DNA of 64,000 nt from an uncultured Eubacteriales bacterium (lineage in GTDB: Bacteria; Bacillota; Clostridia; Oscillospirales; CAG-272). Where the stretch lies: the NCBI GenBank assembly GCA_934373635.1, contig CAKROZ010000001.1:1-64000 (forward strand). The letters run 5' to 3'. This document shows, one piece after another, positions 1-8,302 of this stretch. The position numbers and the translations under genes are program-made. Numbering within the stretch: the first letter of the stretch is position 1; each line of letters opens with the position of its first letter. The notes beneath the pieces are model-generated. The model was not told where the DNA came from. It made no database searches and worked only from the letters and a program-made list of their open reading frames with translations.

Positions 1-1
1 A

Positions 2-133
2 TATCCATTTCCATATCCTCCGATTGAACTGCAGGAGCAGTTCGCATCCTTCGTCGAACAGACCGACAAATCAAAATATTACAGTGCGATAAAGTATAGA
101 AAGAGTGGTGAGCCATATGTCGATCAGAGATGA
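2..133 (+). CDS. hsdS: Type I restriction specificity subunit HsdS, 3' end only
   Basis: An open frame enters from the left edge and stops at TGA 131-133. The 43 visible residues include PPIELQEQFASFVEQTDKSK, the segment typical of the end of a target-recognition domain and the start of a conserved helix in HsdS. HsdS gives the M2S and R2M2S complexes their DNA sequence specificity. Its stop lies inside the next gene (start at 117), so the two are translationally coupled. hsdR lies downstream; hsdM would be expected left of the window. Assignment rests on a short C-terminal piece plus context. Confidence 0.62.
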   Translation, partial: YPFPYPPIELQEQFASFVEQTDKSKYYSAIKYRKSGEPYVDQR

Positions 134-761
134 GATTGATTTGTATTTACAAGATATTCTCAAGATGCAGCATATGGTTTCCGATAACATATCGCATCGA
201 TTGACCAAGGGTGAACTACGTGAAAAATTCATTAGACAGTTGGTGCAAGATGAATTTCCCACGCTATTGCTGAAGTCAGGAATCCTATGTACAGATACTT
301 GGCAAAGCACACAGGGTGATTTTCTTTGGTTAAAAGATGGCGCTCGTGTAGGAAAATTAGATCTATATGACCTCGACGATTGCCGAATGTTTATGGAGAT
401 AAAGAGTTCTGCCACAGCAGTGGAGTTAAGGACTATAAATGAAACAGCCAATAATCTCAAACGGCATTATACAGGTGAATCCCTAATCATAGTTGGCATG
501 TTTTGTTATGGTACGAGCGCAAGTGAAAAAACCGTTTTGCGCAAGTTCGGTTTTACATACGACAGAGAAATCGACGGTTATAATGCATATGATCAGGCAG
601 AAGATAAAATGCGGAATGTTGATTTTCTGTTTAGCTTGAATTTTTCTGATGATCGAGACGAATCAACGTTCCCATATTTGGTTGTCAGAGACTGGTCCGG
701 AAGTTGTACTTTATATAAGGACAACCCTGTAATACGATATTTTCTTAATTATTTCCGTTAG
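117..761 (+). CDS. Unknown protein between hsdS and hsdR with a possible PD-(D/E)XK core (DUF6602-like)
   Basis: 214 residues from ATG 117, which has GGTGAG about 6 bases upstream; a GTG at 105 is also in frame. The protein overlaps the end of hsdS and stops 30 bases before hsdR, so it belongs to the restriction operon. No signal peptide or membrane segment is seen. Residues near 30-110 contain KGELREKF, then GDFLW, then FMEIKSSA: an Asp followed by E-x-K, the layout of PD-(D/E)XK nuclease-like folds, and similar to DUF6602 proteins as I remember them. Function is unknown. It could be an accessory nuclease, an anti-phage effector or a regulator of the restriction complex. Confidence 0.6.
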   Translation: MSIRDEIDLYLQDILKMQHMVSDNISHRLTKGELREKFIRQLVQDEFPTLLLKSGILCTDTWQSTQGDFLWLKDGARVGKLDLYDLDDCRMFMEIKSSATAVELRTINETANNLKRHYTGESLIIVGMFCYGTSASEKTVLRKFGFTYDREIDGYNAYDQAEDKMRNVDFLFSLNFSDDRDESTFPYLVVRDWSGSCTLYKDNPVIRYFLNYFR

Positions 762-791
762 CGGGAGTTTTTTAAGTAGGAGGCGACAAAC

Positions 792-3700
792 ATGTCAAAT
801 TTCAGTTTCTTACATGAAAATAAGCAATATGCGCTATTTGCTCCGGCCGCAATTGAGGCGGAAAAAGTCTATGCTTCTGCTCCTGCTATGTGTGCTGTTG
901 GGTGTCGCAAGGCATTGGAACTGGCAGTAAAATGGGTTTATTCTGCTGATAATACCATGCAAATGCCTTACAAGGATAATCTTCAATCCTTGATTCACGA
1001 ACCTACCTTTCGCTTTGCCGTAGACTACAACACCTGGGGCAAATTGCCGTTTATCATTAAATTAGGAAATCTGGCTGTCCATACAGAGCGAAGCGTGCAA
1101 GCCAGTGACGCCCTTGCTTCCCTGCAAGGACTCTTTGAGTTCATCCAGTGGGTGGATTATTGCTATGGCACCAACTATGAGGAGCGGAAGTTTGTTGAAG
1201 CGCTGATCCCCAAAGAAAAAGTTGTTGTTGATGCAAAGAAAATCAAAGAACAGGAGAGTCTGCTCGGTGAAAAGGATGCCGAAATTGACGCCTTGCGCAA
1301 ACAGATCGAGCAGATGTCCGAGCAGATCACCGCAACAAAGGAGCAGCACCAGCAGGAGCGTACCTTTGTCGCAGCAGACCTTTCCGAGTTTAAGACCCGC
1401 AAAATTTATATCGATGTGGACATGAAGCAGATGGGCTGGAAATTCTCCGGAGCAGACGCTGATGTTCAGGAAGAGTACCCCGTCGAAGGCATGGCTGGTG
1501 TGCTGGGGCAGATGGGATATGTGGACTATGTGCTTTTCGGGAAAGACGGTTTACCACTCGCAGTAGTGGAGGCCAAGAGATCCAGCAAAGATCCAAACAT
1601 AGGCCGCAAGCAGGCCGTGCTGTATGCTGACTGTCTGGAGAGAAAATTCAGACGTCGCCCCATGATGTTCACGACCAATGGTTTTGCAACTTACTTCTGG
1701 GACGATCAGAGCAGTCCGCAACGTAAAGTCAGCGGCATATTCAGCAAAGACGATCTGCAGAAGCTGATGAACCGTCGTACCGAGCGGAAAGATCTGATGA
1801 CTATTCCGATCGATGACAGAATCACAGATCGCTACTACCAAAAGGAAGCCATCCGTGCTGTATGCGAGCAGATCGAACAAGGGTTTAGAAAGCACCTTCT
1901 GGTCATGGCAACAGGAACGGGTAAAACCAGAACCGCGTCCAGTCTCACCGATGTGCTCAGTCGAGGCAAACACGTCACCAATATTCTGTTCTTGGCTGAT
2001 CGCACGGCGCTGGTGAAACAGGCAAAAGACGATTTCAAAAACTATCTGCCAGATATGTCTCTGTGCAATTTGTGTTCCAATAAGGACGATCGGAGCGCGC
2101 GAATCGTATTCTCGACATACCCGACAATGCTGAACGCCATAGACGATGTGAAGACGAAAGATGGGCAGCGCATGTTTACCCCCGCCCATTTTGACCTCAT
2201 CATTATCGATGAAAGCCATCGCAGCATATTCAAAAAATACCGTGCGATTTTCGAATACTTCGATGCGATCATGGTCGGACTGACCGCAACCCCCAAAACA
2301 GACGTTGATCGCAATACTTACGATTTCTTCGAAATGGAGCACGGCGTACCGACGTATGCATACGACTACGAGACGGCAGTGTATCAGGATCATGTTCTCG
2401 TGCCCTACTATAACTACGAGGTAAAGACAAAGTTCCTAGAGGAAGGCATTACATACGATGACCTTTCCGATGAGGACAAGGAACGGTATGAAGAGGACTT
2501 TGTTGAGGATGGCCTGATGCCTGACTTCATTCCGTCAGCACAGCTGAACAAGTTCGTTTTCAACGAGACAACCGTTGACACTGTGCTTCAGGATTTAATG
2601 GAGCGCGGCATCCGTGTCGCTGGTGGCGACAGATTGGGTAAAACCATCATCTTTGCCCAGAACAAGCGCCACGCGGAGTTCATTCTGGAACGGTTTAATA
2701 AACTGTACCCCAAATACCGTGGTTCATTTGCACAGCGTGTTATCTGCGATGATACATACGCGCAGACGATCATTGACGATTTCAAAATCCCAGAGAAAGA
2801 TCCAATCATAGCAGTTTCCGTAGATATGATGGATACCGGCATCGATGTGCCGGAGTGCGTCAACCTCGTATTCTTTAAAAAGGTACGGTCAAAGACGAAA
2901 TTCTGGCAGATGATCGGGCGTGGTACACGTCTTAGCAAGGAGCTCACTTGCATCGATCAAATTGACGGTGAATACACGGCAAAGAGGCGGTTCCTCATTT
3001 TTGACTATTGCGGAAACTTTGAATACTTCCGCGCTCACAAAGAGGGATTTGAGTCACGCGAGACGAAAACGCTGTCGGAGAATATATTCGGAAAGCAGAT
3101 TCGCATTGCAGTTGCGCTGCAGGAAAGTGCATTTGCCGGAGATGACTATCAGAGCTGGAGATCCGAGCTTGTAGAGACATGCTACTCACAGGTGTTGGCG
3201 CTGAACACCGATCTCATTGCCGTGCGGCTACACATACAAAGCGTTGAAAAGTTTAAGAAGCCGGGATCTTTCAACTACATTAGCGAAGGCGACAAGGGCG
3301 AACTGATGCAACAGATTGCGCCAATCGTTCACTTGGATGACAACGACGAATTTGCAAAGCGCTTCGATAACTTCATGTATGGACTGATGATTGCCCAGAT
3401 GGAACAGATGCCATCGCTCAAGAATGCACAAAAACAGCTCCGCGATATTGGAATGCTACTGGAACGCAAGGTTAGCATCCCACAGGTAATAGCGAAACTG
3501 CCGATCATCAAGGAGGTCAATACCGACGCTTTCTGGGATGCAAATGACGTTCTGCTGTATGAACGGGTGCGGAAGGAGCTCCGTGATCTGATAAAGTTTC
3601 TGAATGACGTTGATCCGCGAAAGCCGATTATTACTCGGCTATCGGATCCGATTGTAGATCAGAAAGAGGGCGATCCGATGGAGCCGGGTTATGATTTCGA

Positions 3701-4160
3701 AGACTATCGTGCCAAAGTCAATCGTTATGTCAACGAGAACGGAAATGCGCTCGCCATTTATAAATTAACACACAACATTCCCCTCTCTGTTGCGGATTAT
3801 AGTGAACTAGAGCACGTGCTAACAAGTGAATTGGGTAGCAAAGAAGACTATGAAAGAGAATACGGTGATACGCCATTCGGCTTGCTGATCCGTAAAATCG
3901 CCAAGCTGGATCACGAGGCAGCAATGCAGGCTTTTTCGCAGTTCATAAACGACCAATCTTTGAATCAGAAGCAGATTACTTTTGTGCATAAGATCATCAA
4001 CCACATCGAGCAGAATGGGTACATGGAAAATGTTACCGAGTTACAGAATCCGCCATTCGACAAGCCGATTAGCTTTGTAAAGCTCTTTGATGCCCGTACA
4101 CGTGCAGCGTTGTTAGCCGCGATCAACAAAGTGAAAGAAAACGCCATAATGGTAGCATAG
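792..4160 (+). CDS. hsdR: Type I restriction endonuclease, R (motor and nuclease) subunit
   Basis: 1122 residues, start ATG 792 behind TAGGAGG. The subunit translocates DNA in an ATP-dependent way and cuts unmodified DNA as part of the HsdRMS complex. Domains in order: a DUF4145-like N-terminus (about 1-125), a charged coiled coil (about 140-195), a nuclease domain with VVEAKRSS carrying the E-x-K motif (about 215-330), then a superfamily 2 helicase with Walker A ATGTGKTRTA near residue 372, a DESH box near 473, GLTATPKT, and motif VI region QMIGRGTRL, followed by a long helical C-terminus that binds HsdM. Length is normal and no frameshift is seen, so it should be functional if hsdM and hsdS are intact. 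Confidence 0.95.
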   Translation: MSNFSFLHENKQYALFAPAAIEAEKVYASAPAMCAVGCRKALELAVKWVYSADNTMQMPYKDNLQSLIHEPTFRFAVDYNTWGKLPFIIKLGNLAVHTERSVQASDALASLQGLFEFIQWVDYCYGTNYEERKFVEALIPKEKVVVDAKKIKEQESLLGEKDAEIDALRKQIEQMSEQITATKEQHQQERTFVAADLSEFKTRKIYIDVDMKQMGWKFSGADADVQEEYPVEGMAGVLGQMGYVDYVLFGKDGLPLAVVEAKRSSKDPNIGRKQAVLYADCLERKFRRRPMMFTTNGFATYFWDDQSSPQRKVSGIFSKDDLQKLMNRRTERKDLMTIPIDDRITDRYYQKEAIRAVCEQIEQGFRKHLLVMATGTGKTRTASSLTDVLSRGKHVTNILFLADRTALVKQAKDDFKNYLPDMSLCNLCSNKDDRSARIVFSTYPTMLNAIDDVKTKDGQRMFTPAHFDLIIIDESHRSIFKKYRAIFEYFDAIMVGLTATPKTDVDRNTYDFFEMEHGVPTYAYDYETAVYQDHVLVPYYNYEVKTKFLEEGITYDDLSDEDKERYEEDFVEDGLMPDFIPSAQLNKFVFNETTVDTVLQDLMERGIRVAGGDRLGKTIIFAQNKRHAEFILERFNKLYPKYRGSFAQRVICDDTYAQTIIDDFKIPEKDPIIAVSVDMMDTGIDVPECVNLVFFKKVRSKTKFWQMIGRGTRLSKELTCIDQIDGEYTAKRRFLIFDYCGNFEYFRAHKEGFESRETKTLSENIFGKQIRIAVALQESAFAGDDYQSWRSELVETCYSQVLALNTDLIAVRLHIQSVEKFKKPGSFNYISEGDKGELMQQIAPIVHLDDNDEFAKRFDNFMYGLMIAQMEQMPSLKNAQKQLRDIGMLLERKVSIPQVIAKLPIIKEVNTDAFWDANDVLLYERVRKELRDLIKFLNDVDPRKPIITRLSDPIVDQKEGDPMEPGYDFEDYRAKVNRYVNENGNALAIYKLTHNIPLSVADYSELEHVLTSELGSKEDYEREYGDTPFGLLIRKIAKLDHEAAMQAFSQFINDQSLNQKQITFVHKIINHIEQNGYMENVTELQNPPFDKPISFVKLFDARTRAALLAAINKVKENAIMVA

Positions 4161-4184
4161 AGTAAATAGTTTAGGAGATTACAG

Positions 4185-4310
4185 ATGGAAAAAGAGGATA
4201 AAAATCAGGACGTACTAGCAATATGGCAAACCTGCGTTGAAATGGCCAATGGGGTTAGCTAACGAAGAGATACGATGAACAATCTCTTGGATGGAGTACA
4301 AACTCTATAG
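4185..4310 (+). pseudogene. Decayed gene, 5' remnant of a small RipA-like membrane protein
   Basis: An ATG at 4185 behind AGGAG opens a 25-codon frame that stops at TAA 4260-4262. The same frame then continues for 15 more codons (RRDTMNNLL...) to TAG 4308-4310. The peptide DVLAIWQTCVEMANGVS followed by RRDTMNNL matches, from memory, the N-terminus of a family of about 150-residue membrane proteins (RipA-like octameric membrane proteins), in which the position of the first stop is a glutamine (CAA to TAA would be one change). The membrane part is missing. It sits 25 bases behind hsdR, where such small genes occur in defence islands. The family name is uncertain; that it is broken is clear if the match is right. 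Confidence 0.45.
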
Positions 4311-4345
4311 TCTGCGCAATAAGAGGCTATTGATTTGCCAAATAA

Positions 4346-4384
4346 CAAAAGCACCCCGCAGTCACATCGGCTGCGAGGTGTTTC
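4346..4384. terminator. Hairpin between the hsd operon and the integrase operon
   Basis: GCACCCCGCAG pairs with CTGCGAGGTGT around a 9-base loop, with A-rich and T-rich shoulders. It lies between two convergent transcription units, so it may stop both. Confidence 0.5.
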
Positions 4385-4398
4385 TGTAAGTGCTGATT

Positions 4399-4640
4399 TT
4401 ATGGAATATAGACTACGGGGACATGCGGCTGATTGGCATAATCAATTGTGATTTTCGTCTCGCCGTTCTCACCGTTGAGCACGGCGATCACATGTGGCGA
4501 CCGTGCGTGTTCAAAGTTCGCAGCAATCAGATGAGACGGAAGACCATTGTCCCGTAGACGAAGGATGATCTTTACAGCCCAAATGTCAATACCTCGGGCA
4601 TACTCCAGAGACGAAAGTTTGAAAACCGTATGTGGTACGC
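4399..4640 (-). other. Open frame of doubtful status downstream of tnpV
   Basis: A minus-strand frame, open upstream to about 4677 and ending at 4399, reads LSSLEYARGIDIWAVK and later GETKITIDYANQPHV. There is no credible start codon or ribosome binding site of its own. It overlaps the preceding 42-residue frame (4586-4714) in another reading frame, so the two may be halves of one gene split by a frameshift. I do not recognise it. Confidence 0.25.
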
Positions 4641-4714
4641 CATCCCACAAGCGCGTTGATAAGCAGGCGAAGCTCAAAAGAATCCAGTTTCAGCTTGATT
4701 TTACGCTCTGTCAC
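4586..4714 (-). CDS. Small transposon-associated protein, apparently truncated
   Basis: 42 codons from GTG 4714. The start overlaps the stop of tnpV (GTGA), which implies translational coupling. The N-terminus VTERKIKLKLDSFELR resembles the small basic proteins that often follow tnpV in Clostridia mobile elements; family members are usually longer (my recollection), and here the frame ends soon after the tryptophan-containing segment. Loss of the C-terminus by a frameshift into the next frame (see 4399-4640) is likely. Function unknown. Confidence 0.4.
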   Translation of the reverse strand: MTERKIKLKLDSFELRLLINALVGWRTTYGFQTFVSGVCPRY

Positions 4715-5067
4715 TTGTAAATTACCTCCCGGAGAACCATTTCCTCGGCATCATGTTTTGCAGCATTCATCTCCTGCGCCCAACGGAGCGGGTCTGTGGC
4801 TTTCAGAGACTCTGTAATGCCTCTATCGGCTCTCAGACGGTCAAGGACAAGGGCAACCTCTGTCCGCGCCTCTGCATCGATTTTGGCAAGTTCTGCGGCA
4901 AGTGTGCCGCTTGTCAGCAGAGAAGTATAGGTTCCTCTGCGATGCCGCTTTAGATATGCCAAATGCAACTGCCCGTATTTCCCGATTGCAGTCGTTTTCT
5001 GTTCCGGCAGGGTAAGGTTGGGATACAGGATATCGTTCTTTTTACTGTATGTAATTTTATTTTTCAT
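4711..5067 (-). CDS. tnpV: Transposon-encoded protein TnpV
   Basis: 118 residues, ATG 5067 behind AAAGGAG, which overlaps the stop codon of the integrase gene, so integrase and tnpV form one operon. Hallmarks of the TnpV family are the LTLPEQ segment, IGKYGQLHLAYLK, LLTSG, and a C-terminal EEMVLREVIY helix. TnpV proteins are found in Tn and ICE-type elements of Clostridia; their biochemical role is not established, though involvement in mobilisation is presumed. Length is normal. Confidence 0.8.
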   Translation of the reverse strand: MKNKITYSKKNDILYPNLTLPEQKTTAIGKYGQLHLAYLKRHRRGTYTSLLTSGTLAAELAKIDAEARTEVALVLDRLRADRGITESLKATDPLRWAQEMNAAKHDAEEMVLREVIYK

Positions 5068-5079
5068 AATCAGTCTCCT

Positions 5080-6291
5080 TTATTTTCCGAAAACACGGTC
5101 GAAGGTATCGGCGGCGAGCCGGTCGGTTTCGGTGATGGCGTGTACGTAGATATTGGTTGTGTCAATGTCGCTGTGCCCCAGCCGCATGGAAACGGTTTTG
5201 ATGTCGCATCCATTGGCAAGAAGCATGGTTGCGCTGGTATGCCGCAGACCGTGAAATTTCAGGTGCCGGATGCCGTGCCGCTTGAGAAAGTGGTCGAACT
5301 GCTTGGTCGGTGTCTGCGGATTCATCACATGACCGTCGAGTTCTGTGAAAATCCATCCGTCCGGATTCCATCCATCTCCCATCATAGCGGCGTATTTGTT
5401 TTGATTCTCCCGGTAGGTGCGGAGTGTTTCCAGCAGTCGTTCGGGAATCACCATATCCCGTTTGCTGTTTTTGGTCTTCGGCTCTTTTTCAAACGCTTTG
5501 CCGCTCTTTGGCTTGTAAATACTTCGGCGCACATAAAGCCTGTGCGCATCAAAATCAATGTCCGACCACCTCAGACCGACAATTTCTCCGCGACGGCAAC
5601 CGGTAAACAGGGCAAGTTCCACGAGCAGTTTGATGTTGACCGATTCTTCCTCCAAGGCTTCGAGTATCTGCCTGACCTCGTCGGCGGAGTACACTTCTAC
5701 CTCTTTTCGGTCGTTTTTCGGAAAGACCAACCGGCGGGAAGCGCTGATGTCATTGTCGATGTATTCCATTTTGTAGGCAAGGGACAAAATGGAGCGAAAC
5801 ACCGTCGCATAGCGTTTTACCGTTGCTGCAGCCATTTGTTCGCCGGGGTGATGAATATCCTGCCTGCCCTTTGCCATGACAAACTGGATATAGTCCTGTA
5901 CATGACGGACACGGAATTCTTCCAGTCGCATCATGCCGTAAGTTGGAATCAGATGTGTTTGAATGATCTGACGATAGAAGGCAAGTGTGCCTGGGGCTAT
6001 CTCGCTTGCCTTGATCTCCAAAAATTTTTCGCAGAAATCCCGAAACAGCGTTTTGCCTGGAGAGTTTGGTGCGATTTTCCGCCCGCTCGCATCCAGAATT
6101 TCGCCGTTCAAAATCTGCACCTGAAGATTTTCGATAAAAAGGTTCATTTCTTTCTGGAGCGAAAGATAACTGAGCGTCGGCTTCGATGGAGTGAAGGTAC
6201 GGGAGACGGTGACAGGCTTGCCACGGTCATCTTTGCCTGCCGAAATGCGAATGAGATAGGTCCCGTTTGGTTTTCTGACGATGTTTGCCAT
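5080..6291 (-). CDS. int: Tyrosine recombinase (phage or ICE-type integrase)
   Basis: 403 residues from ATG 6291, behind AAGGAGG with good spacing; upstream in-frame codons are ignored for that reason. An N-terminal arm-type DNA-binding domain (about 1-75) is followed by a SAM-like core-binding domain (about 80-180) and the catalytic domain. The full catalytic set is visible: Arg233 in TGCRRGE, Lys near 274-277, His347 and Arg350 in HGLRH, His373 in LGHS and Tyr382 in NIYVH. It should therefore be active. It ends toward tnpV and begins about 280 bases from the 3' end of tRNA-Pro(GGG), the classic position for an enzyme that integrates its element into that tRNA gene. Confidence 0.95.
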   Translation of the reverse strand: MANIVRKPNGTYLIRISAGKDDRGKPVTVSRTFTPSKPTLSYLSLQKEMNLFIENLQVQILNGEILDASGRKIAPNSPGKTLFRDFCEKFLEIKASEIAPGTLAFYRQIIQTHLIPTYGMMRLEEFRVRHVQDYIQFVMAKGRQDIHHPGEQMAAATVKRYATVFRSILSLAYKMEYIDNDISASRRLVFPKNDRKEVEVYSADEVRQILEALEEESVNIKLLVELALFTGCRRGEIVGLRWSDIDFDAHRLYVRRSIYKPKSGKAFEKEPKTKNSKRDMVIPERLLETLRTYRENQNKYAAMMGDGWNPDGWIFTELDGHVMNPQTPTKQFDHFLKRHGIRHLKFHGLRHTSATMLLANGCDIKTVSMRLGHSDIDTTNIYVHAITETDRLAADTFDRVFGK

Positions 6292-6343
6292 TTTGTTTTC
6301 CTCCTTTTGATGGCTCACAATTTTGATTTGGAGAGACAAAAAG

Positions 6344-6383
6344 CGGTGCATGAGAGAAAACTTCAAACCTGCAGCCTCTACCA
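6344..6383 (-). repeat. Degenerate copy of a tRNA 3' half, possible old attachment site
   Basis: Aligning by eye, this stretch matches the 3' half of the tRNA-Pro gene at 6575-6613 at about 29 of 40 positions. It includes an identical GCCTCTACCA block and a matching CTTxAA segment of the T loop. It lies between the integrase start and the intact tRNA. A displaced tRNA 3' end left by an earlier integration is one explanation; chance similarity to a T-arm is another. Confidence 0.4.
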
Positions 6384-6544
6384 TGGGAGTTCTGTAAAAT
6401 CGGCAACATATGTACCAAAATATGCACCAACCAGAGTTTTGGGCATTTGGTGCAGAAAAATACAGAAAAAATCCGCCCCGAAATTCAGAGCGGATCTGCT
6501 TCAAAAATGTGAGAAAACGAGAGAAAAACGGCGGAAAACAAAGA

Positions 6545-6574
6545 AAAACGGAGATCGTACGATCTCCGTTTTTT
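6545..6574. terminator. Perfect palindromic terminator behind tRNA-Pro(GGG)
   Basis: ACGGAGATC and GATCTCCGT form a perfect stem around GTAC, flanked by A and T runs on both sides. It abuts the 3' end of the tRNA on the minus strand and would work in either direction. Confidence 0.8.
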
Positions 6575-6651
6575 GGTCTGAGTGACAAGACTTGAACTTG
6601 CGGCCTCTACCACCCCAAGGTAGCGCGCTACCAACTGCGCCACACCCAGAT
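6575..6651 (-). tRNA. tRNA-Pro (anticodon GGG)
   Basis: 77 bases including encoded CCA. The acceptor stem TCTGGGT pairs with ACTCAGA with one G-T wobble; the D arm, the anticodon arm CTACC/GGTAG with loop TTGGGGT, and a TTCAAGT T loop are all present. The anticodon is at 6617-6615. It reads CCC and CCU. The integrase gene lies directly beyond its 3' end, making this the likely attB site. Confidence 0.92.
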
Positions 6652-7009
6652 ATCTATTCTGAAAACCTGCTATATTATAACACTCATAGAAAGAAAAGTC
6701 AATAGGTTTTTCACAAAAAACAAAAAAAGGTTTGTAGAGTGAATTCCCAATCGGACAGATGTGCAAACACTCATTCCGTTTCCGGAACGTGTCAGAAGCC
6801 ACAAGGGCAGAACCGTAATGCAGGCCGTTGCGGATGCGGGAAAGTAAAGGGAATTATCGGTATCTGAAAGAAAACGGACAAAAGGCTTTATCAAGCCTCA
6901 AAATTATGAGATCGGTAAAACGAGAAAATACAAATTGAATTGCCCCAAAACGGGCTTTTTTGTTTGTTGCGCTTGAAAATAACAAAATCATACACTTCAT
7001 AATAAAAGA
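6652..7009. other. Intergenic stretch without a convincing gene
   Basis: No full gene is seen. A 34-codon plus-strand frame at 6834-6938 (GNYRYLKENGQKALSSLKIM) has the look of the C-terminus of a larger lost protein, perhaps a transposase, but I cannot name it. A weak hairpin with a T run lies near 6942-6962. Confidence 0.35.
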
Positions 7010-7048
7010 CTGTCGCAAATAGGCATTTCAATGACCTATTTGCGACAG
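7010..7048 (-). terminator. Repeat-family hairpin terminator (copy 1)
   Basis: CTGTCGCAAATAGG and its complement form a perfect 14-base-pair stem with an 11-base loop, followed on the minus strand by a T-rich tract. It lies behind the minus-strand regulator gene. Nearly the same hairpin occurs at 55508-55554. Confidence 0.7.
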
Positions 7049-7095
7049 CTCCTTTGATTTTCAATTTACGGGGGCATTTTTCGCCTTTCGACATC

Positions 7096-8157
7096 TTAAT
7101 TTCCCTTCATCCGCCGCCGCGCGCGGTTGAGGTGGCGCTCGAAATCTCCGCCCGCAAGAAAGGCGGCGAGCGCGTACTGATCCATGACGGGAACGGGGCA
7201 GGAGGCGTCCGCGAAGAGCGCCTCGGCGGTTTTCGAGAGGCGCTCGGGCAGGATGAGATAGCCGATGCGGATCGCGGGGGAAATGCTCTTCGAGAAGGTG
7301 TTGAGGTAGAGCACGCGCCCGCCCTTGTCCGACGCGTACAGCGTGCGGATCGGGTGCCCCGGGCGGAAAAACTCGCTGTCGTAATCGTCCTCGACGATCA
7401 GACGGTCGGGCGCCTCGGACGCCCACGCGAGGTAGTCCCGCCGCGTGGTGGCGGGGGTGGTGATCCCCGAGGGAAAGCTGTGATGCGGTGTCACATGCAG
7501 AACGTCGATGCACGCGGCATCGAGGCGGGAGCGCGGGATTCCCGCGTCGCCGAGGGGCAGGGGACACACGCGGGCGCCCATGCCCTCGTATGCCGCACGG
7601 ATGTGCGAGTAGGACGGATCTTCGATGCCGAAGATGCGCTCCCGCCCGAGCAGCTTCACCACGCTCTCGTAGAGTTGCTCGGCACCCGAGCCGATGAGGA
7701 TCCGCGCGGGATCCGCCGTCATGCCGCGGTAGCGGGCGAGGTAATCCGCAATCGCGTTGCGCAGGACGGGACAGCCCATCCCCGGCGCCTTGCAAAAGAG
7801 AAGATCCCCCCGCTCGGCGATCACCCGACGCACGGTGCGGAACCATACCGAGCTTTCGAAGGTGTGCGCCGCGTCCTCTCTCCTCGGCTCTTCGAGCCTG
7901 TGGTGCGGCGGCGCGTCGCGAAGGGGGAGCGGGCGCTCGGCTTCGGAGCGCACGAAGGTGCCGCGGCGTTCCTTCGCCTCGAGATACCCCTCCTCCCCGA
8001 GCAGGGCGAGCGCGTGCTCCGCGGTCATGAGGCTCACGCCGTATCGGTCGGCGAGCACGCGCTTGGATGGCAGGCGGGCGCCCGTCGGATAGTCTCCCGC
8101 GGCGATCGCCTTTTTGATCTCTTCGGCGAGCGCGAGATATTTTGGTTTCGTTTTCAT
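7096..8157 (-). CDS. MocR/GntR-type regulator with aminotransferase-like domain, C-terminus missing
   Basis: 353 residues from ATG 8157. Residues 1-75 are a winged helix of the GntR family (YPTGARLPSKRVLADRYGVS). The remainder is a class I/II aminotransferase-like domain with VEDDYDSEF and NTFSKSISPAIRIGY, in which the lysine that holds pyridoxal phosphate is present (SFSK-type motif). MocR proteins usually run to about 450-480 residues; this one ends at HLNRARRRMKGN, roughly 100 residues early, next to the hairpin and the island junction. It may be a pseudogene or a shortened regulator. It is divergent from an ECF transporter S component, a pairing that in Firmicutes often concerns vitamin B6 uptake; that is inference. 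Confidence 0.78.
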   Translation of the reverse strand: MKTKPKYLALAEEIKKAIAAGDYPTGARLPSKRVLADRYGVSLMTAEHALALLGEEGYLEAKERRGTFVRSEAERPLPLRDAPPHHRLEEPRREDAAHTFESSVWFRTVRRVIAERGDLLFCKAPGMGCPVLRNAIADYLARYRGMTADPARILIGSGAEQLYESVVKLLGRERIFGIEDPSYSHIRAAYEGMGARVCPLPLGDAGIPRSRLDAACIDVLHVTPHHSFPSGITTPATTRRDYLAWASEAPDRLIVEDDYDSEFFRPGHPIRTLYASDKGGRVLYLNTFSKSISPAIRIGYLILPERLSKTAEALFADASCPVPVMDQYALAAFLAGGDFERHLNRARRRMKGN

Positions 8158-8188
8158 CTGGTATGATATTTTTCTCCCGTTTTGGTTA

Positions 8189-8217
8189 TTTACACAAGAC
8201 CACAAAGGTAGTATACT
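8189..8217 (+). promoter_or_regulatory. Promoter for the ECF S-component gene
   Basis: TTTACA, 17 bases, TATACT, about 85 bases upstream of the start. It lies in the divergent region with the MocR gene, where that regulator would be expected to bind. Confidence 0.55.
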
Positions 8218-8302
8218 GCAAATAGCCGCAAAAAGCAAGAAAAATTTAAGCGCGGTGAAAAATCGAACCGAAAAGCGGGATGTCCCGCGGAAAAGAGCCC
8301 CC

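Noticed and set aside
4963..6585. A 540-codon plus-strand frame opposite the integrase
   Set aside because: Antisense of a clear tyrosine recombinase and of tnpV; no ribosome binding site or motif.
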